A stretch of DNA of 64,000 nt from an uncultured Erysipelotrichaceae bacterium (lineage in GTDB: Bacteria; Bacillota_I; Bacilli_A; Erysipelotrichales; Coprobacillaceae): assembly GCA_900538465.1 (NCBI GenBank), contig UPXV01000011.1, forward strand, positions 1 through 64,000, in the 5' to 3' direction. The notes beneath the pieces are model-generated. The model was not told the DNA's origin. It saw only the letters and a program-made list of their open reading frames with translations, and did no database searches. Positions 16,037-23,800 of this stretch are shown piece after piece (position 1 is the stretch's first letter; the number at the start of each line of letters is the position of its first letter). A program made the translations under genes and the position numbers.

Positions 16037-17050
16037 ATGAAAAAAGTATTAATTGTATTGTGTTTAATGTGGGTCAGTTTAACGCCTGTCAAGGCGATGG
16101 AATTTTCAGGAAAGTCTTATATTGTTATGGATACTTATAATAGAACTGTTTTAGAAGCCAAAAATGAACATCATGTGCAAAGTGTTGCATCAATATCCAA
16201 AATTATGACAGCAATTGTCGCTATTGAAAATGGACAACTTGATGATGAATATGAAATTGGTGAAGAAGTCAATCTTGCTTGGGGAAGTGGTGTCTATATA
16301 CATATTGGAGACCAAATCAATTTGCGTGATTTATTACATGGATTATTGTTAAGAAGTGGCAATGATGCAGCTAATGTGATTGCTAAAAATATTGGTGGAG
16401 ATATTCCTCATTTTGTTGAAATGATGAATCAAAAGGCCAAAGATATTGGAATGAATGATTCGTATTTTGCTAATCCTACAGGACTTGATGAAGAAGATGC
16501 TGGTAATCAAAGCAGTGCTTATGATATGGCGCTATTAATGTCTTATTGTAGTCAAAATCCTATCTTTAATGATATTGTAATGAAGCAGACATATAAAAGA
16601 GAAGATGGAGGAGGAACATGGCATAATAAAAATCGATTGCTAGAAGAGTATGAATATTGTGTAGGTGGGAAAACGGGTTTTACCAAAAAAGCACGTCGAA
16701 CATTAGTCACACGTGCCATCAAAGATGATATTTCATTAGTTATTGTAACATTGAATTGTGGAAATGATTTTGAATTTCATAAAGCTAAATATGAAGAATG
16801 TTTTGAAAAGTATAAAAATATTTTAATTCTCCCTAAAGGTATTTATCAATACCATGGTCATTCTTTTTTAATTGATCAAGATTTGTATTATTGTGGTCAA
16901 GAAACAAAGAAAGCCTCTATGCAAATAAAAGGGGATGTTTTACAAGTTTTTATATCCCAAGATCAAATTTATGAAGTCAAACAAGCCACTCCAACCCAAA
17001 CAATTTTACGATATTGGTTTATCTTATTAGGAGAATTTATCAATGGCTAA
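16037..17050 (+). CDS. dacB: Sporulation D-Ala-D-Ala carboxypeptidase (DacB/DacF type)
   Basis: Serine DD-carboxypeptidase (S11) that trims peptidoglycan during spore cortex formation; 337 aa. A signal peptide ends near residue 20 (VSLTPVKA). The three penicillin-binding motifs are SVASISKIM (SxxK), SGNDAAN (SxN) and GGKTGFT (KTG). ATG 16037 is chosen because it gives a proper signal sequence behind GGGTGA; the frame is open to an ATG at 16019. It is the first gene of dacB-spmA-spmB, the same order as in Bacillus, which supports DacB over a vegetative paralogue. Confidence 0.88.
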   Translation: MKKVLIVLCLMWVSLTPVKAMEFSGKSYIVMDTYNRTVLEAKNEHHVQSVASISKIMTAIVAIENGQLDDEYEIGEEVNLAWGSGVYIHIGDQINLRDLLHGLLLRSGNDAANVIAKNIGGDIPHFVEMMNQKAKDIGMNDSYFANPTGLDEEDAGNQSSAYDMALLMSYCSQNPIFNDIVMKQTYKREDGGGTWHNKNRLLEEYEYCVGGKTGFTKKARRTLVTRAIKDDISLVIVTLNCGNDFEFHKAKYEECFEKYKNILILPKGIYQYHGHSFLIDQDLYYCGQETKKASMQIKGDVLQVFISQDQIYEVKQATPTQTILRYWFILLGEFING

Positions 17051-17612
17051 GGTATGGAAATGGAGTGTCGCAATATTTTTGTTAATTGGACTTATCTTGC
17101 ATCGTGAAGAAGATATGATGAATGCTATTATGGATACACCTTATCAAGTTTTAGATTTGGTAATGAGTGTGATTTTATCGGCTTGTTTATGGGGAGGCTT
17201 TTTAAATATTATTGAAAAAACTGGTTTTATGAATTACTTTTCGATTGTTTTAAAACCATTGTTAAGATTGATTTATGGTCCTATTTTAAATAAAGAAGAT
17301 GTTTATGCTTATTTATCATCTAATGTTGTTGCCAATTTATTAGGGTTAGGATCTTTGGCTACTTTAAGTGGAATTAAGGCTTTTCAACGGTTGAATGAAC
17401 TCAATCCTCATCAATCCTATCCATCAAGAGAAATGTTAACATTGGTCATTGTCAATACAGCAGGTTTTTGTTTATTTCCAGCATCCATCATCATGTTAAG
17501 AAAACAATTTTCATCAACACATCTTTATGCTTTTTATCCTTATATGTTATTGATTTCATCAACGATTATTATTGTTGGTTTAATTATTCAAAGGATGATT
17601 GATCATGAATAA
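17043..17612 (+). CDS. spmA: Spore maturation protein A
   Basis: Membrane protein (189 aa) needed with SpmB for full dehydration of the spore core. It has about four to five hydrophobic segments and belongs to the nucleoside-recognition (Gate) domain family; SSNVVANLLGLGSLATLSGIKA near residue 95 is typical. It starts 8 nt before the end of dacB and overlaps spmB by 8 nt, so the three genes are translationally coupled. The GGAG site lies inside dacB. Confidence 0.92.
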   Translation: MAKVWKWSVAIFLLIGLILHREEDMMNAIMDTPYQVLDLVMSVILSACLWGGFLNIIEKTGFMNYFSIVLKPLLRLIYGPILNKEDVYAYLSSNVVANLLGLGSLATLSGIKAFQRLNELNPHQSYPSREMLTLVIVNTAGFCLFPASIIMLRKQFSSTHLYAFYPYMLLISSTIIIVGLIIQRMIDHE

Positions 17613-18114
17613 GATTGTTATTATCTTTTTACTTGTTGTTTTTATTGATGGATTGTGTAAACATTGTCAAATGTTTGAATTGTTTATTGATGGTGTTAAA
17701 GATGCCTTGTCGCTTATCAAACCTATTTTTACAACTTTAATGGCTTTTATGATTTTTGTAGGATTATTAAGAAGCAGTGGAACTATTGATGTTTTAAGTT
17801 CTTTATTTCAACCATTTATTCAATGGATGGGTATTCCTGTTGATGTTTTTGTTTTAGGTATTTTAAGACCTATTAGTGCCAATGCATCCTTGTCTTTTCT
17901 TTATTCTATTTATGAAGTCTTTGGTGTTGATCATCCTTTAAGTTTACTTTCTACTTTAATTCAAAGTGGAAGTGATACAACAATGTATGTTATTGCTTTG
18001 TATTTTTCTTCTGTTCATTTGAAAAATACACGTTATGCTTTATGGATTGGTTTGACCATGGATTTTTTATCAGTTGCCTTTGCAATTATCATTTATTTAA
18101 AAATGTTTGTGTAA
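17605..18114 (+). CDS. spmB: Spore maturation protein B
   Basis: Partner of SpmA, 169 aa, a Gate-domain membrane protein. Diagnostic segments are FVGLLRSSGTIDVLSSLFQPF near residue 55 and RPISANASLSFLYS near 95. SGSDTTMYVIALYFSSV follows, near 125. ATG 17605 is chosen; a TTG at 17599 is the only upstream in-frame option. Third gene of the dacB-spmA-spmB operon. Confidence 0.92.
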   Translation: MNKIVIIFLLVVFIDGLCKHCQMFELFIDGVKDALSLIKPIFTTLMAFMIFVGLLRSSGTIDVLSSLFQPFIQWMGIPVDVFVLGILRPISANASLSFLYSIYEVFGVDHPLSLLSTLIQSGSDTTMYVIALYFSSVHLKNTRYALWIGLTMDFLSVAFAIIIYLKMFV

Positions 18115-18157
18115 TTTGTAAATCTGTGTATAATGAATAAAGAAAGGACGTGATACT

Positions 18158-18901
18158 ATGGAAAGACTACAAAAAGCAATTGCTGCTAGCGGGTATACAT
18201 CTCGTAGAAAAGCGGAAGATCTTATTCGCGAAGGAAGAGTCAAAGTCAATGGTGAGGTCGTAAGTGAATTAGGTTTTAAAGTGAAAAAGGGTGATTTGAT
18301 TATGGTTGATGGAAAAGCCCTTGAAGGAGAAAATAAGGTTTATTATGTTTTTTATAAACCTAAAAACTGTATTTGTTCATTAAGTGATGAATTACAAAGA
18401 ACAACAGTGATTGATTATTTTCCTGATATTGAAGAACGTATTTATCCAGTAGGAAGATTGGATTATGATACAACAGGAGTTTTATTGATGACAAATGATG
18501 GTGAGTTTGCGAATTTAATGATGCACCCTTCTTCCCATTTAGAAAAAGTTTATGAAGTGAGTGTTGATGGATTGGTAGAAGGTCAGACCCTTCATCAATT
18601 AGAAAAAGGGATTTATTTAGAGGGTGTCAAAACTTTACCATGTAAAATCAAAGTTACAAATAAAGATGTGGAACATAAGACAACGATGTTGATGATTAAA
18701 TTGGTTGAAGGGAAAAATCGTCAAGTCAAAAAGATGTTTGAAAATATGGGACATAAAGTCAAAAGATTACATCGTTTACAAGTAGGAACAATTAATCTGA
18801 AGGGATTAAAACCAGGTCGTTATCGTATTTTAAAACCACAAGAAGTTAAAGATTTAAAAGCAATGGCTTTAGCAAAGAAAATGTCAAATCGAAGAAGATA
18901 A
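18158..18901 (+). CDS. rluB: Pseudouridine synthase RluB
   Basis: Makes pseudouridine in helix 89-93 of 23S rRNA (RsuA/RluB family), 247 aa. An S4 RNA-binding domain occupies residues 1-60 (RLQKAIAASGYTSRRKAEDLI). The catalytic domain follows, with GRLDYDTTGVLLMTNDGE carrying the catalytic Asp and MIKLVEGKNRQVKKMF near 190. It follows spmB as in Bacillus, but a 43-nt gap with TATAAT at 18129-18134 gives it its own promoter. RluB versus RsuA rests on this context. Confidence 0.92.
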   Translation: MERLQKAIAASGYTSRRKAEDLIREGRVKVNGEVVSELGFKVKKGDLIMVDGKALEGENKVYYVFYKPKNCICSLSDELQRTTVIDYFPDIEERIYPVGRLDYDTTGVLLMTNDGEFANLMMHPSSHLEKVYEVSVDGLVEGQTLHQLEKGIYLEGVKTLPCKIKVTNKDVEHKTTMLMIKLVEGKNRQVKKMFENMGHKVKRLHRLQVGTINLKGLKPGRYRILKPQEVKDLKAMALAKKMSNRRR

Positions 18902-18913
18902 TTGTCAGTTTTC

Positions 18914-18944
18914 AGAATGTCATATCAAAGGCATTCTTTTTTTG
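18914..18944 (+). terminator. Terminator after rluB
   Basis: 8-bp stem with one G-T pair (18914-18921 with 18930-18937), followed by seven T. Confidence 0.7.
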
Positions 18945-18968
18945 TCAGTATTTGTATGATGAAGTTTA

Positions 18969-18996
18969 TTGCTTCCCATTATAAAACGGTTATAAT
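18969..18996 (+). promoter_or_regulatory. Sigma-A promoter for the zinc-ribbon gene
   Basis: TTGCTT (18969-18974) and TATAAT (18991-18996) with a 16-nt spacer, just upstream of the AAGGAGG site at 19004-19010. Confidence 0.75.
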
Positions 18997-19021
18997 GGGA
19001 AACAAGGAGGTTGAAGAATTT

Positions 19022-19237
19022 ATGCGTAGTGTTGTTATTGATGAAGAAAAAGCAAATATGTGTGGGATATGTGGAGCTCAAGAACCATTTATTGAATATA
19101 AAGAATTAGAGGATGTTCATTTTATTTGGTGTAACAAATGTCATACGATTACCTTTTTTAAACAGCCACAAAGTGATGATAAAAAAAGAATGATTGAAAA
19201 TGAAATGAATTTTTATAAATCAGATATGAAAAAATAA
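19022..19237 (+). CDS. Small zinc-ribbon protein, unknown
   Basis: A 71-residue protein with two CxxC pairs, MCGICG at residues about 13-18 and WCNKCH near 41-46, spaced like a zinc ribbon. The C-terminal tail is basic and helical. ATG 19022 is preferred because AAGGAGG and a promoter lie directly upstream; the open frame runs back to 18902 but crosses the rluB terminator and that promoter. No known family recognised. It has its own promoter and terminator, so it is a monocistronic gene. Confidence 0.7.
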   Translation: MRSVVIDEEKANMCGICGAQEPFIEYKELEDVHFIWCNKCHTITFFKQPQSDDKKRMIENEMNFYKSDMKK

Positions 19238-19264
19238 AAGGCCTCGAAAATCGAGACCTTTTTT
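19238..19264. terminator. Terminator between converging genes
   Basis: 10-bp stem with one mismatch (19238-19247 with 19251-19260), AAA loop, T-run on the plus strand. Confidence 0.75.
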
Positions 19265-19272
19265 ATACTATA

Positions 19273-19455
19273 CTATTCGTTAACGATAGCACCAACTGGA
19301 CAAGATTCAGCAGCTTCTTTAGCAGCATCTTCTAATTCAGCAGGTACATCACCAATGATGTTTTCAGCTAAACCGTCACCATTTAAATCAAAGACTTCTG
19401 GACATACTGCAGTACATGCTCCACATCCAATACAAGATTCATTTACTTTGTACAT
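19273..19455 (-). CDS. fer: Ferredoxin, single [4Fe-4S]
   Basis: Electron carrier of 60 residues. The cluster motif is CIGCGACTAVCPEVF at residues about 7-21, and the fourth ligand lies in SCPVGAI near the C-terminus. The extra Cys (AVCP) is common in this clostridial/thermophile type and may form a disulfide with another cysteine. The acidic middle is typical. ATG 19455 is chosen because AGGAGG lies 9 nt upstream. Monocistronic. In Bacillus, fer lies in the same broad neighbourhood. Confidence 0.92.
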   Translation of the reverse strand: MYKVNESCIGCGACTAVCPEVFDLNGDGLAENIIGDVPAELEDAAKEAAESCPVGAIVNE

Positions 19456-19565
19456 TTTTTTATTCCTCCTATTCGTTATAAACCTATTATAAACTAATTG
19501 CATTTATTTTTAAAGATTATTTTATAATTTTTCTAGTTATGTTATAATGAGGACGGTGATGAAAA

Positions 19566-20237
19566 ATGGAAAAACAAACAAGAATAAATAAATACAAAGA
19601 TTTAAGAGAAGAAATGAAAGAAGAAGTAGCGATTGATCGTCATGTAACAATCACACCTGAGGATGAAGATGATGATTTCTTGGCTTTTCTTCCTCGTGAT
19701 GAAAAACCAACTTTAGATGATACTTTGATGGAGCCATTGTCTTATGAAACATTAAACAAAGATAATGAAGAAGTGAAAATGGCTTTAAATGAAGCAAAAG
19801 TCAATGTTGGAAAAGAACAATATAACACACGTCTTGATATCTTAAATAAAATCAAACAAGACGAAAGTCGTTATATTCCTTCTAAAGAGGATGATGATGA
19901 AGATGATAATGTTTCAAAAAAACCTCAAAAGAAAATGAGTTTATTAGAAAAATTAGCTGCAATGTCACCTGAAGAAGATGCTGAAGAGTTGAAAAAATAT
20001 GAAGAAGATTTAACAGTTGCAGATTTTGTAAAGGAACAAAAGAAACATAAAAAACAATCTCGAACACCTGTTGAAGAGGAAACTGTTCAAGTTGAAAGAA
20101 GTCAAGTGGATGCAGAAGATGATGAAGAAGAGGAAGAAGAAAGTAAAGTTGTGACAATTTTAAATTATGTCATTATTGCTTTTATCATTGTCTTTATTGT
20201 TTTGGCTTTCTTTATTGTTAAACAATTATTATTTTAA
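19566..20237 (+). CDS. Acidic tail-anchored protein, unknown
   Basis: A 223-residue protein with a highly charged N-terminal region (Asp/Glu clusters near residues 32-37, 118-125 and 188-196) and one hydrophobic helix at the very C-terminus (about 200-220), so it is probably tail-anchored with the bulk in the cytoplasm. The middle is predicted helical. No catalytic motif or known family recognised. It precedes cmk but a terminator separates them. GGACGGTGATG precedes the start. Confidence 0.65.
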   Translation: MEKQTRINKYKDLREEMKEEVAIDRHVTITPEDEDDDFLAFLPRDEKPTLDDTLMEPLSYETLNKDNEEVKMALNEAKVNVGKEQYNTRLDILNKIKQDESRYIPSKEDDDEDDNVSKKPQKKMSLLEKLAAMSPEEDAEELKKYEEDLTVADFVKEQKKHKKQSRTPVEEETVQVERSQVDAEDDEEEEEESKVVTILNYVIIAFIIVFIVLAFFIVKQLLF

Positions 20238-20261
20238 AACTAAGGGATGCCTTAGTTTTTT
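20236..20261 (+). terminator. Terminator before cmk
   Basis: 10-bp perfect stem (20236-20245 with 20250-20259), GATG loop, then TT. The T-run is partly in the stem, so some read-through into cmk is likely. Confidence 0.75.
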
Positions 20262-20275
20262 AGGGAGGATATTAA

Positions 20276-20935
20276 ATGAAAAAAATTTCAATTGCGATTG
20301 ATGGACCAGCTGCTGCTGGTAAATCAACAATTGCTAAATTAGTTGCGAAGAATTTAAATTATACATATATTGATACAGGAGCTATGTATCGTTGTGTGGC
20401 TTATTATGCACTTAAAAATCATATTGATTATGAAGATGAAGCAGGTGTTTGTGCTTTATTAAAAGAGATTGATATTCGTATGTTACCAGATGGAACAGTG
20501 CAATTAAATAAAGAAGATGTAACATCATTGATTCGTGAAAATGAAGTTTCAATGGGAGCAAGCATTGTTTCTAAATATCAACAAGTCAGAGAGTTTTTAG
20601 TTGCAAAACAAAGAGAAATGGCTCAAGGTGGCGGAGTTATTTTAGATGGAAGAGATATTGGAACAGTTGTTTTAAAAGATGCAGAATTAAAAATTTATCA
20701 AGTTGCAAGTATTGAATGTCGTGCTCTTCGTCGTCATAAAGAAAATTTAGAAAGAGGATTGGAATCTGATTTAGAAGCTATCAAAAAAGAGATTGCTATG
20801 CGTGATGAACAAGATATGAATCGTGAGATTTCACCTTTAAAGAAGGCGGATGATGCCATCGAAATCGATACATCTGAAATGACTTTAGATGAAGTTGTTG
20901 CCAATGTTATGAATTTAGTAGCACAAAGAGTGTAA
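20276..20935 (+). CDS. cmk: Cytidylate kinase
   Basis: Phosphorylates CMP and dCMP to the diphosphates for RNA, DNA and lipid precursor synthesis; 219 aa, cytoplasmic. Visible: P-loop GPAAAGKST (residues 9-17), YIDTGAMYR (CMP binding), LDGRDIGTVV and the LID segment ALRRHKEN. AGGGAGG precedes the ATG. It heads the cmk-der-gpsA cluster conserved in Firmicutes; der starts 33 nt downstream. Confidence 0.96.
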   Translation: MKKISIAIDGPAAAGKSTIAKLVAKNLNYTYIDTGAMYRCVAYYALKNHIDYEDEAGVCALLKEIDIRMLPDGTVQLNKEDVTSLIRENEVSMGASIVSKYQQVREFLVAKQREMAQGGGVILDGRDIGTVVLKDAELKIYQVASIECRALRRHKENLERGLESDLEAIKKEIAMRDEQDMNREISPLKKADDAIEIDTSEMTLDEVVANVMNLVAQRV

Positions 20936-20967
20936 TCATATAAGAAATAAGAAAGGAAGTGAAGTGA

Positions 20968-22275
20968 ATGATTCAAGGAGTTATGGCGATTGTTGGTCGT
21001 GCCAATGTTGGAAAGTCAACGATTTTCAATCGAATTGTTGGAGAAAGAGTGTCTATTGTTGAAGATATTCCAGGGGTGACACGTGATCGTATTTATGCCA
21101 ATGCCTCTTGGTTAACACGTGATTTTCGTGTGATTGATACAGGTGGGATTGAGTTAGAAGATGCTTCTTTTACAGAACAAATTAAAATGCAAGCAGAGAT
21201 TGCTATTGAAGAGGCAGATGTTATTTTGTTTGTTGTCAATGGTCGAGAAGGGGTTACAAAAGAAGATATGTTTGTAGCTAGAATGTTACAAAAATCAAAG
21301 AAACCTATTGTTTTGGCTGTTAATAAAATTGATGATCAAGCATTTAAAGATAATATTTATGATTTTTATAGTTTAGGTGTAGGTGAACCGATTGCTGTAT
21401 CAGGAAGTCATGGGATTGGAATTGGTGATGTCTTAGATGAAATTATTCAATTGATGCCTGATACACAAAATGAACATGATGAAGAAGAAATTCGTTTTTC
21501 AATTATTGGTCGACCTAATGTTGGAAAGTCTTCTTTAACAAATGCCTTGCTTGGAGAAGAACGTGTTATTGTTTCAGATGTTGAAGGAACAACACGTGAT
21601 GCGATTGATACAGCATTTGAAAAAGATGGTCAAAAATATCGTGTCATTGATACAGCGGGAATGCGTAAAAAAGGAAAGATTTATGAAAATGTAGAAAAGT
21701 ATTCTATTTTACGTGCTTTATCAGCAGTTGAAAAAAGTGACGTTGTTTTGGTTGTCATTGATGGGCAACGTGGTGTGATTGAACAAGATAAACATGTTGC
21801 TGGAAATGCTCATGAAGCTGGGAAAGCGGTTATTTTAATTGTCAATAAATGGGATTTGGTTCAAAAAGATGAAAAAACAATGCAGAATATGGAAAAAGAA
21901 TTGCGTGAACAATTCAAGTATCTTGATTATGCTCCGATTGTTTTTGTTTCAGCCAAAGAACGCAAACGTATTGATTTGTTGTTCCCATTGATTCAAGAAG
22001 TTTATGCCAATAGTCGTAAACGTGTTTCAACAAGCGTATTGAATGATGTTTTGATTGATGCTCAAGCGATGAATCCAACAACAACTTTTAATGGTGGAAG
22101 ATTAAAAATTTATTATGCGAATCAAGTTAGTGTTTGTCCACCAACATTTGTTTTGTTTACAAATGATCCAATGTATTTACATTTTAGTTATAAACGTTAC
22201 ATTGAAAATCGTTTGCGTGAAGCTTTTGGATTTGAAGGAACACCAATCCATATTATAGCAAGAAAGAGGGATTAG
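20968..22275 (+). CDS. der: Ribosome-assembly GTPase Der (EngA)
   Basis: Essential GTPase for 50S subunit maturation, 435 aa. It has two G domains in tandem, the family hallmark: GRANVGKST near residue 10 with DTGG and NKID, then GRPNVGKSS near 180 with DTAG and NKWD. A KH-like domain fills the C-terminal ~80 residues and ends in a basic tail. The start has GAAAGGAAGTGAAG upstream. One base separates its stop from the gpsA start. Confidence 0.97.
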   Translation: MIQGVMAIVGRANVGKSTIFNRIVGERVSIVEDIPGVTRDRIYANASWLTRDFRVIDTGGIELEDASFTEQIKMQAEIAIEEADVILFVVNGREGVTKEDMFVARMLQKSKKPIVLAVNKIDDQAFKDNIYDFYSLGVGEPIAVSGSHGIGIGDVLDEIIQLMPDTQNEHDEEEIRFSIIGRPNVGKSSLTNALLGEERVIVSDVEGTTRDAIDTAFEKDGQKYRVIDTAGMRKKGKIYENVEKYSILRALSAVEKSDVVLVVIDGQRGVIEQDKHVAGNAHEAGKAVILIVNKWDLVQKDEKTMQNMEKELREQFKYLDYAPIVFVSAKERKRIDLLFPLIQEVYANSRKRVSTSVLNDVLIDAQAMNPTTTFNGGRLKIYYANQVSVCPPTFVLFTNDPMYLHFSYKRYIENRLREAFGFEGTPIHIIARKRD

Positions 22276-22276
22276 A

Positions 22277-23287
22277 ATGAAAAAAATAGCAATCTTGGGA
22301 ACTGGAAGTTGGGCTACAGGCCTTGCTAGAGTTCTTAATGATAATGGACATCAGGTCATGATGTATGGAATTGATCAAAGTGAAATTGATGATATTAATT
22401 TGAGACATTGTAATTATAAATATTTTAAGGATGTACAATTAGAGGAAGAGATTGTTGCGACAACTTCTTTAGAAGAAACAATTGAAAATGCTCATTATAT
22501 TTTAATTACAATTCCAACACAATTTGTGAGAGATACATTGTTAAAAATCAAACCTTTGTTACGTCAAAAAATGACTGTTGTAAATGCTGCAAAAGGTTTT
22601 GATATGAATACCAATATGCGTATGTCTGATACGATTCGTAGTGTTTTTACAAGTGATGAAATCAATCCAGTTGTTTCTTTGATTGGACCATCTCATGCAG
22701 AGGAAGTTGTTGAAAGAATTTTAACAGCGGTATGTTCTGTTTCATTAGATGAAAAAACAGCTCAAGATGTACAAAAGTTATTTTCTAATCATTATTTTAG
22801 AGTTTATACATCCAATGATGAAATTGGCGCTGAATATGGTGCGGCTTATAAAAATGTTATTGCTGTGGCTTCTGGAATCATTGCAGGACTTGGCTATGGA
22901 GATAATTCTCGTGCGGCTTTAATTACTCGAGGTCTTCATGAAATGAGCCTCTATGGGGTTGTGAAAGGGGCAAAAAGAGAAACTTATTTTGGATTAACAG
23001 GAATTGGTGATTTGGTTGTCACATGTTCGTCTATCCATTCTCGTAACTTCCAAGCCGGTTTTGATATTGGTGAAAGTAATCGTGCAATAGATTTCATGAT
23101 GCACAATACCAAGACTTGTGAAGGTGTCCGTACTTGTAAAGTCATTCATGATGATGTGAAAAGTCATGATTATGGTATTGAAACACCAATTGTTGATGCT
23201 GTGTATAGTGTTCTTTATGAAAATGCCAATCCAAAAGAAATTGTTGCTTCTTTAATGATGCGTGATTTAAAATCTGAACAATTGTAG
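22277..23287 (+). CDS. gpsA: Glycerol-3-phosphate dehydrogenase [NAD(P)+]
   Basis: Reduces dihydroxyacetone phosphate to sn-glycerol-3-phosphate for phospholipid synthesis; 336 aa, cytoplasmic. NAD(P) motif ILGTGSWATGLARV (residues 5-18), then GPSHAEEV, EYGAAYKNVIAVASGI with the catalytic Lys, and the substrate loop SSIHSRNFQAG. It follows der by one base, with the ribosome site (AGAGGG) inside der. Confidence 0.96.
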   Translation: MKKIAILGTGSWATGLARVLNDNGHQVMMYGIDQSEIDDINLRHCNYKYFKDVQLEEEIVATTSLEETIENAHYILITIPTQFVRDTLLKIKPLLRQKMTVVNAAKGFDMNTNMRMSDTIRSVFTSDEINPVVSLIGPSHAEEVVERILTAVCSVSLDEKTAQDVQKLFSNHYFRVYTSNDEIGAEYGAAYKNVIAVASGIIAGLGYGDNSRAALITRGLHEMSLYGVVKGAKRETYFGLTGIGDLVVTCSSIHSRNFQAGFDIGESNRAIDFMMHNTKTCEGVRTCKVIHDDVKSHDYGIETPIVDAVYSVLYENANPKEIVASLMMRDLKSEQL

Positions 23288-23319
23288 TTATAAAGCATAT
23301 ATTATCCTAGGTGATAAAA

Positions 23320-23562
23320 TTGGATAAACAAGATAAATTGCTTGATAAGGTTTCAAATAAAACACATGTTTCTAAACAGGATATTCTTTCTCTAGCAAAT
23401 GATTTACAATCCAAGGATTTAAATGATGAAAAGAATATTCGTGAATTTGTCAATAAAATTTCTAAAATGACAAATAAACAAGTGAGACCAGAACAAATGA
23501 ATAAAATTATTCATATCATTCAAAACAATCAAGTTCCTAATGATATTGATAAATTGGTCTAG
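23320..23562 (+). CDS. spoVIF: Stage VI sporulation protein F
   Basis: Small (80 aa) sporulation protein needed for coat assembly late in sporulation. The N-terminus DKVSNKTHVSKQDILSLAND and the block DEKNIREFVNKISKM match the SpoVIF family. A TTG at 23320 is the preferred start because AGGTGA lies 5 nt upstream and the resulting N-terminus aligns with the family; a GTG at 23311 is the alternative. It follows gpsA closely and ends in a strong terminator. Confidence 0.85.
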   Translation: MDKQDKLLDKVSNKTHVSKQDILSLANDLQSKDLNDEKNIREFVNKISKMTNKQVRPEQMNKIIHIIQNNQVPNDIDKLV

Positions 23563-23583
23563 AGCCCTTTAGGGCTCTTTTTC
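23561..23583 (+). terminator. Terminator after spoVIF
   Basis: 8-bp perfect GC-rich stem (23561-23568 with 23571-23578) followed by five T. Confidence 0.85.
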
Positions 23584-23585
23584 TA

Positions 23586-23614
23586 TTGATATTTTAAAAA
23601 GAAGAAGTTATAAT
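23586..23614 (+). promoter_or_regulatory. Sigma-A promoter of the ABC-F gene
   Basis: TTGATA (23586-23591) and TATAAT (23609-23614) with a 17-nt spacer. Transcription would begin near 23621, just before the leader-ORF ribosome site. Confidence 0.85.
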
Positions 23615-23634
23615 AAAAAAGAAATGAGGTGGAA

Positions 23635-23780
23635 GGATGTATACATTTTCTTGCTAAAAAAATGCATAATAGAAAAGCACTCCTTTTTTGTTATGCTCGC
23701 AAGAAAATAGACATCCTTTCATGAATACAACTTTTTGTATGGTTTTGAAATTGCGACAAGTCTATTTTCTTGTCGCTTTT
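23635..23780 (+). promoter_or_regulatory. Ribosome-controlled transcription attenuator
   Basis: Mutually exclusive RNA folds are visible. Default: 23635-23654 pairs with 23699-23716 (GGATGT/ACATCC plus TTTTCTTGC/GCAAGAAAA), enclosing a local hairpin at 23664-23696; a terminator then forms (GCGACAAG 23753-23760 with CTTGTCGC 23769-23776, followed by TTTT). Alternative: 23700-23712 pairs perfectly over 13 bp with 23760-23772, destroying the terminator. A ribosome held on the leader ORF would free 23700-23712 and so switch the downstream gene on. Confidence 0.85.
23637..23657 (+). CDS. Leader peptide MYTFSC (regulatory uORF)
   Basis: Six codons plus TAA. GAGG lies 7 nt upstream of the ATG, a well-formed ribosome site close to the predicted transcript start. 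Its coding sequence is itself one arm of the attenuator (it pairs with 23699-23716), so ribosome occupancy here would change the RNA fold. Expected role: stalling by a ribosome-binding antibiotic induces the downstream ABC-F gene. Confidence 0.75.
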   Translation: MYTFSC

Positions 23781-23800
23781 CTCATATAAGGAGGGATTTG

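Noticed and set aside
23735..23800. N-terminal extension of the ABC-F protein
   Set aside because: The upstream frame runs through the terminator hairpin and lacks a ribosome site; AAGGAGGG supports ATG 23801.
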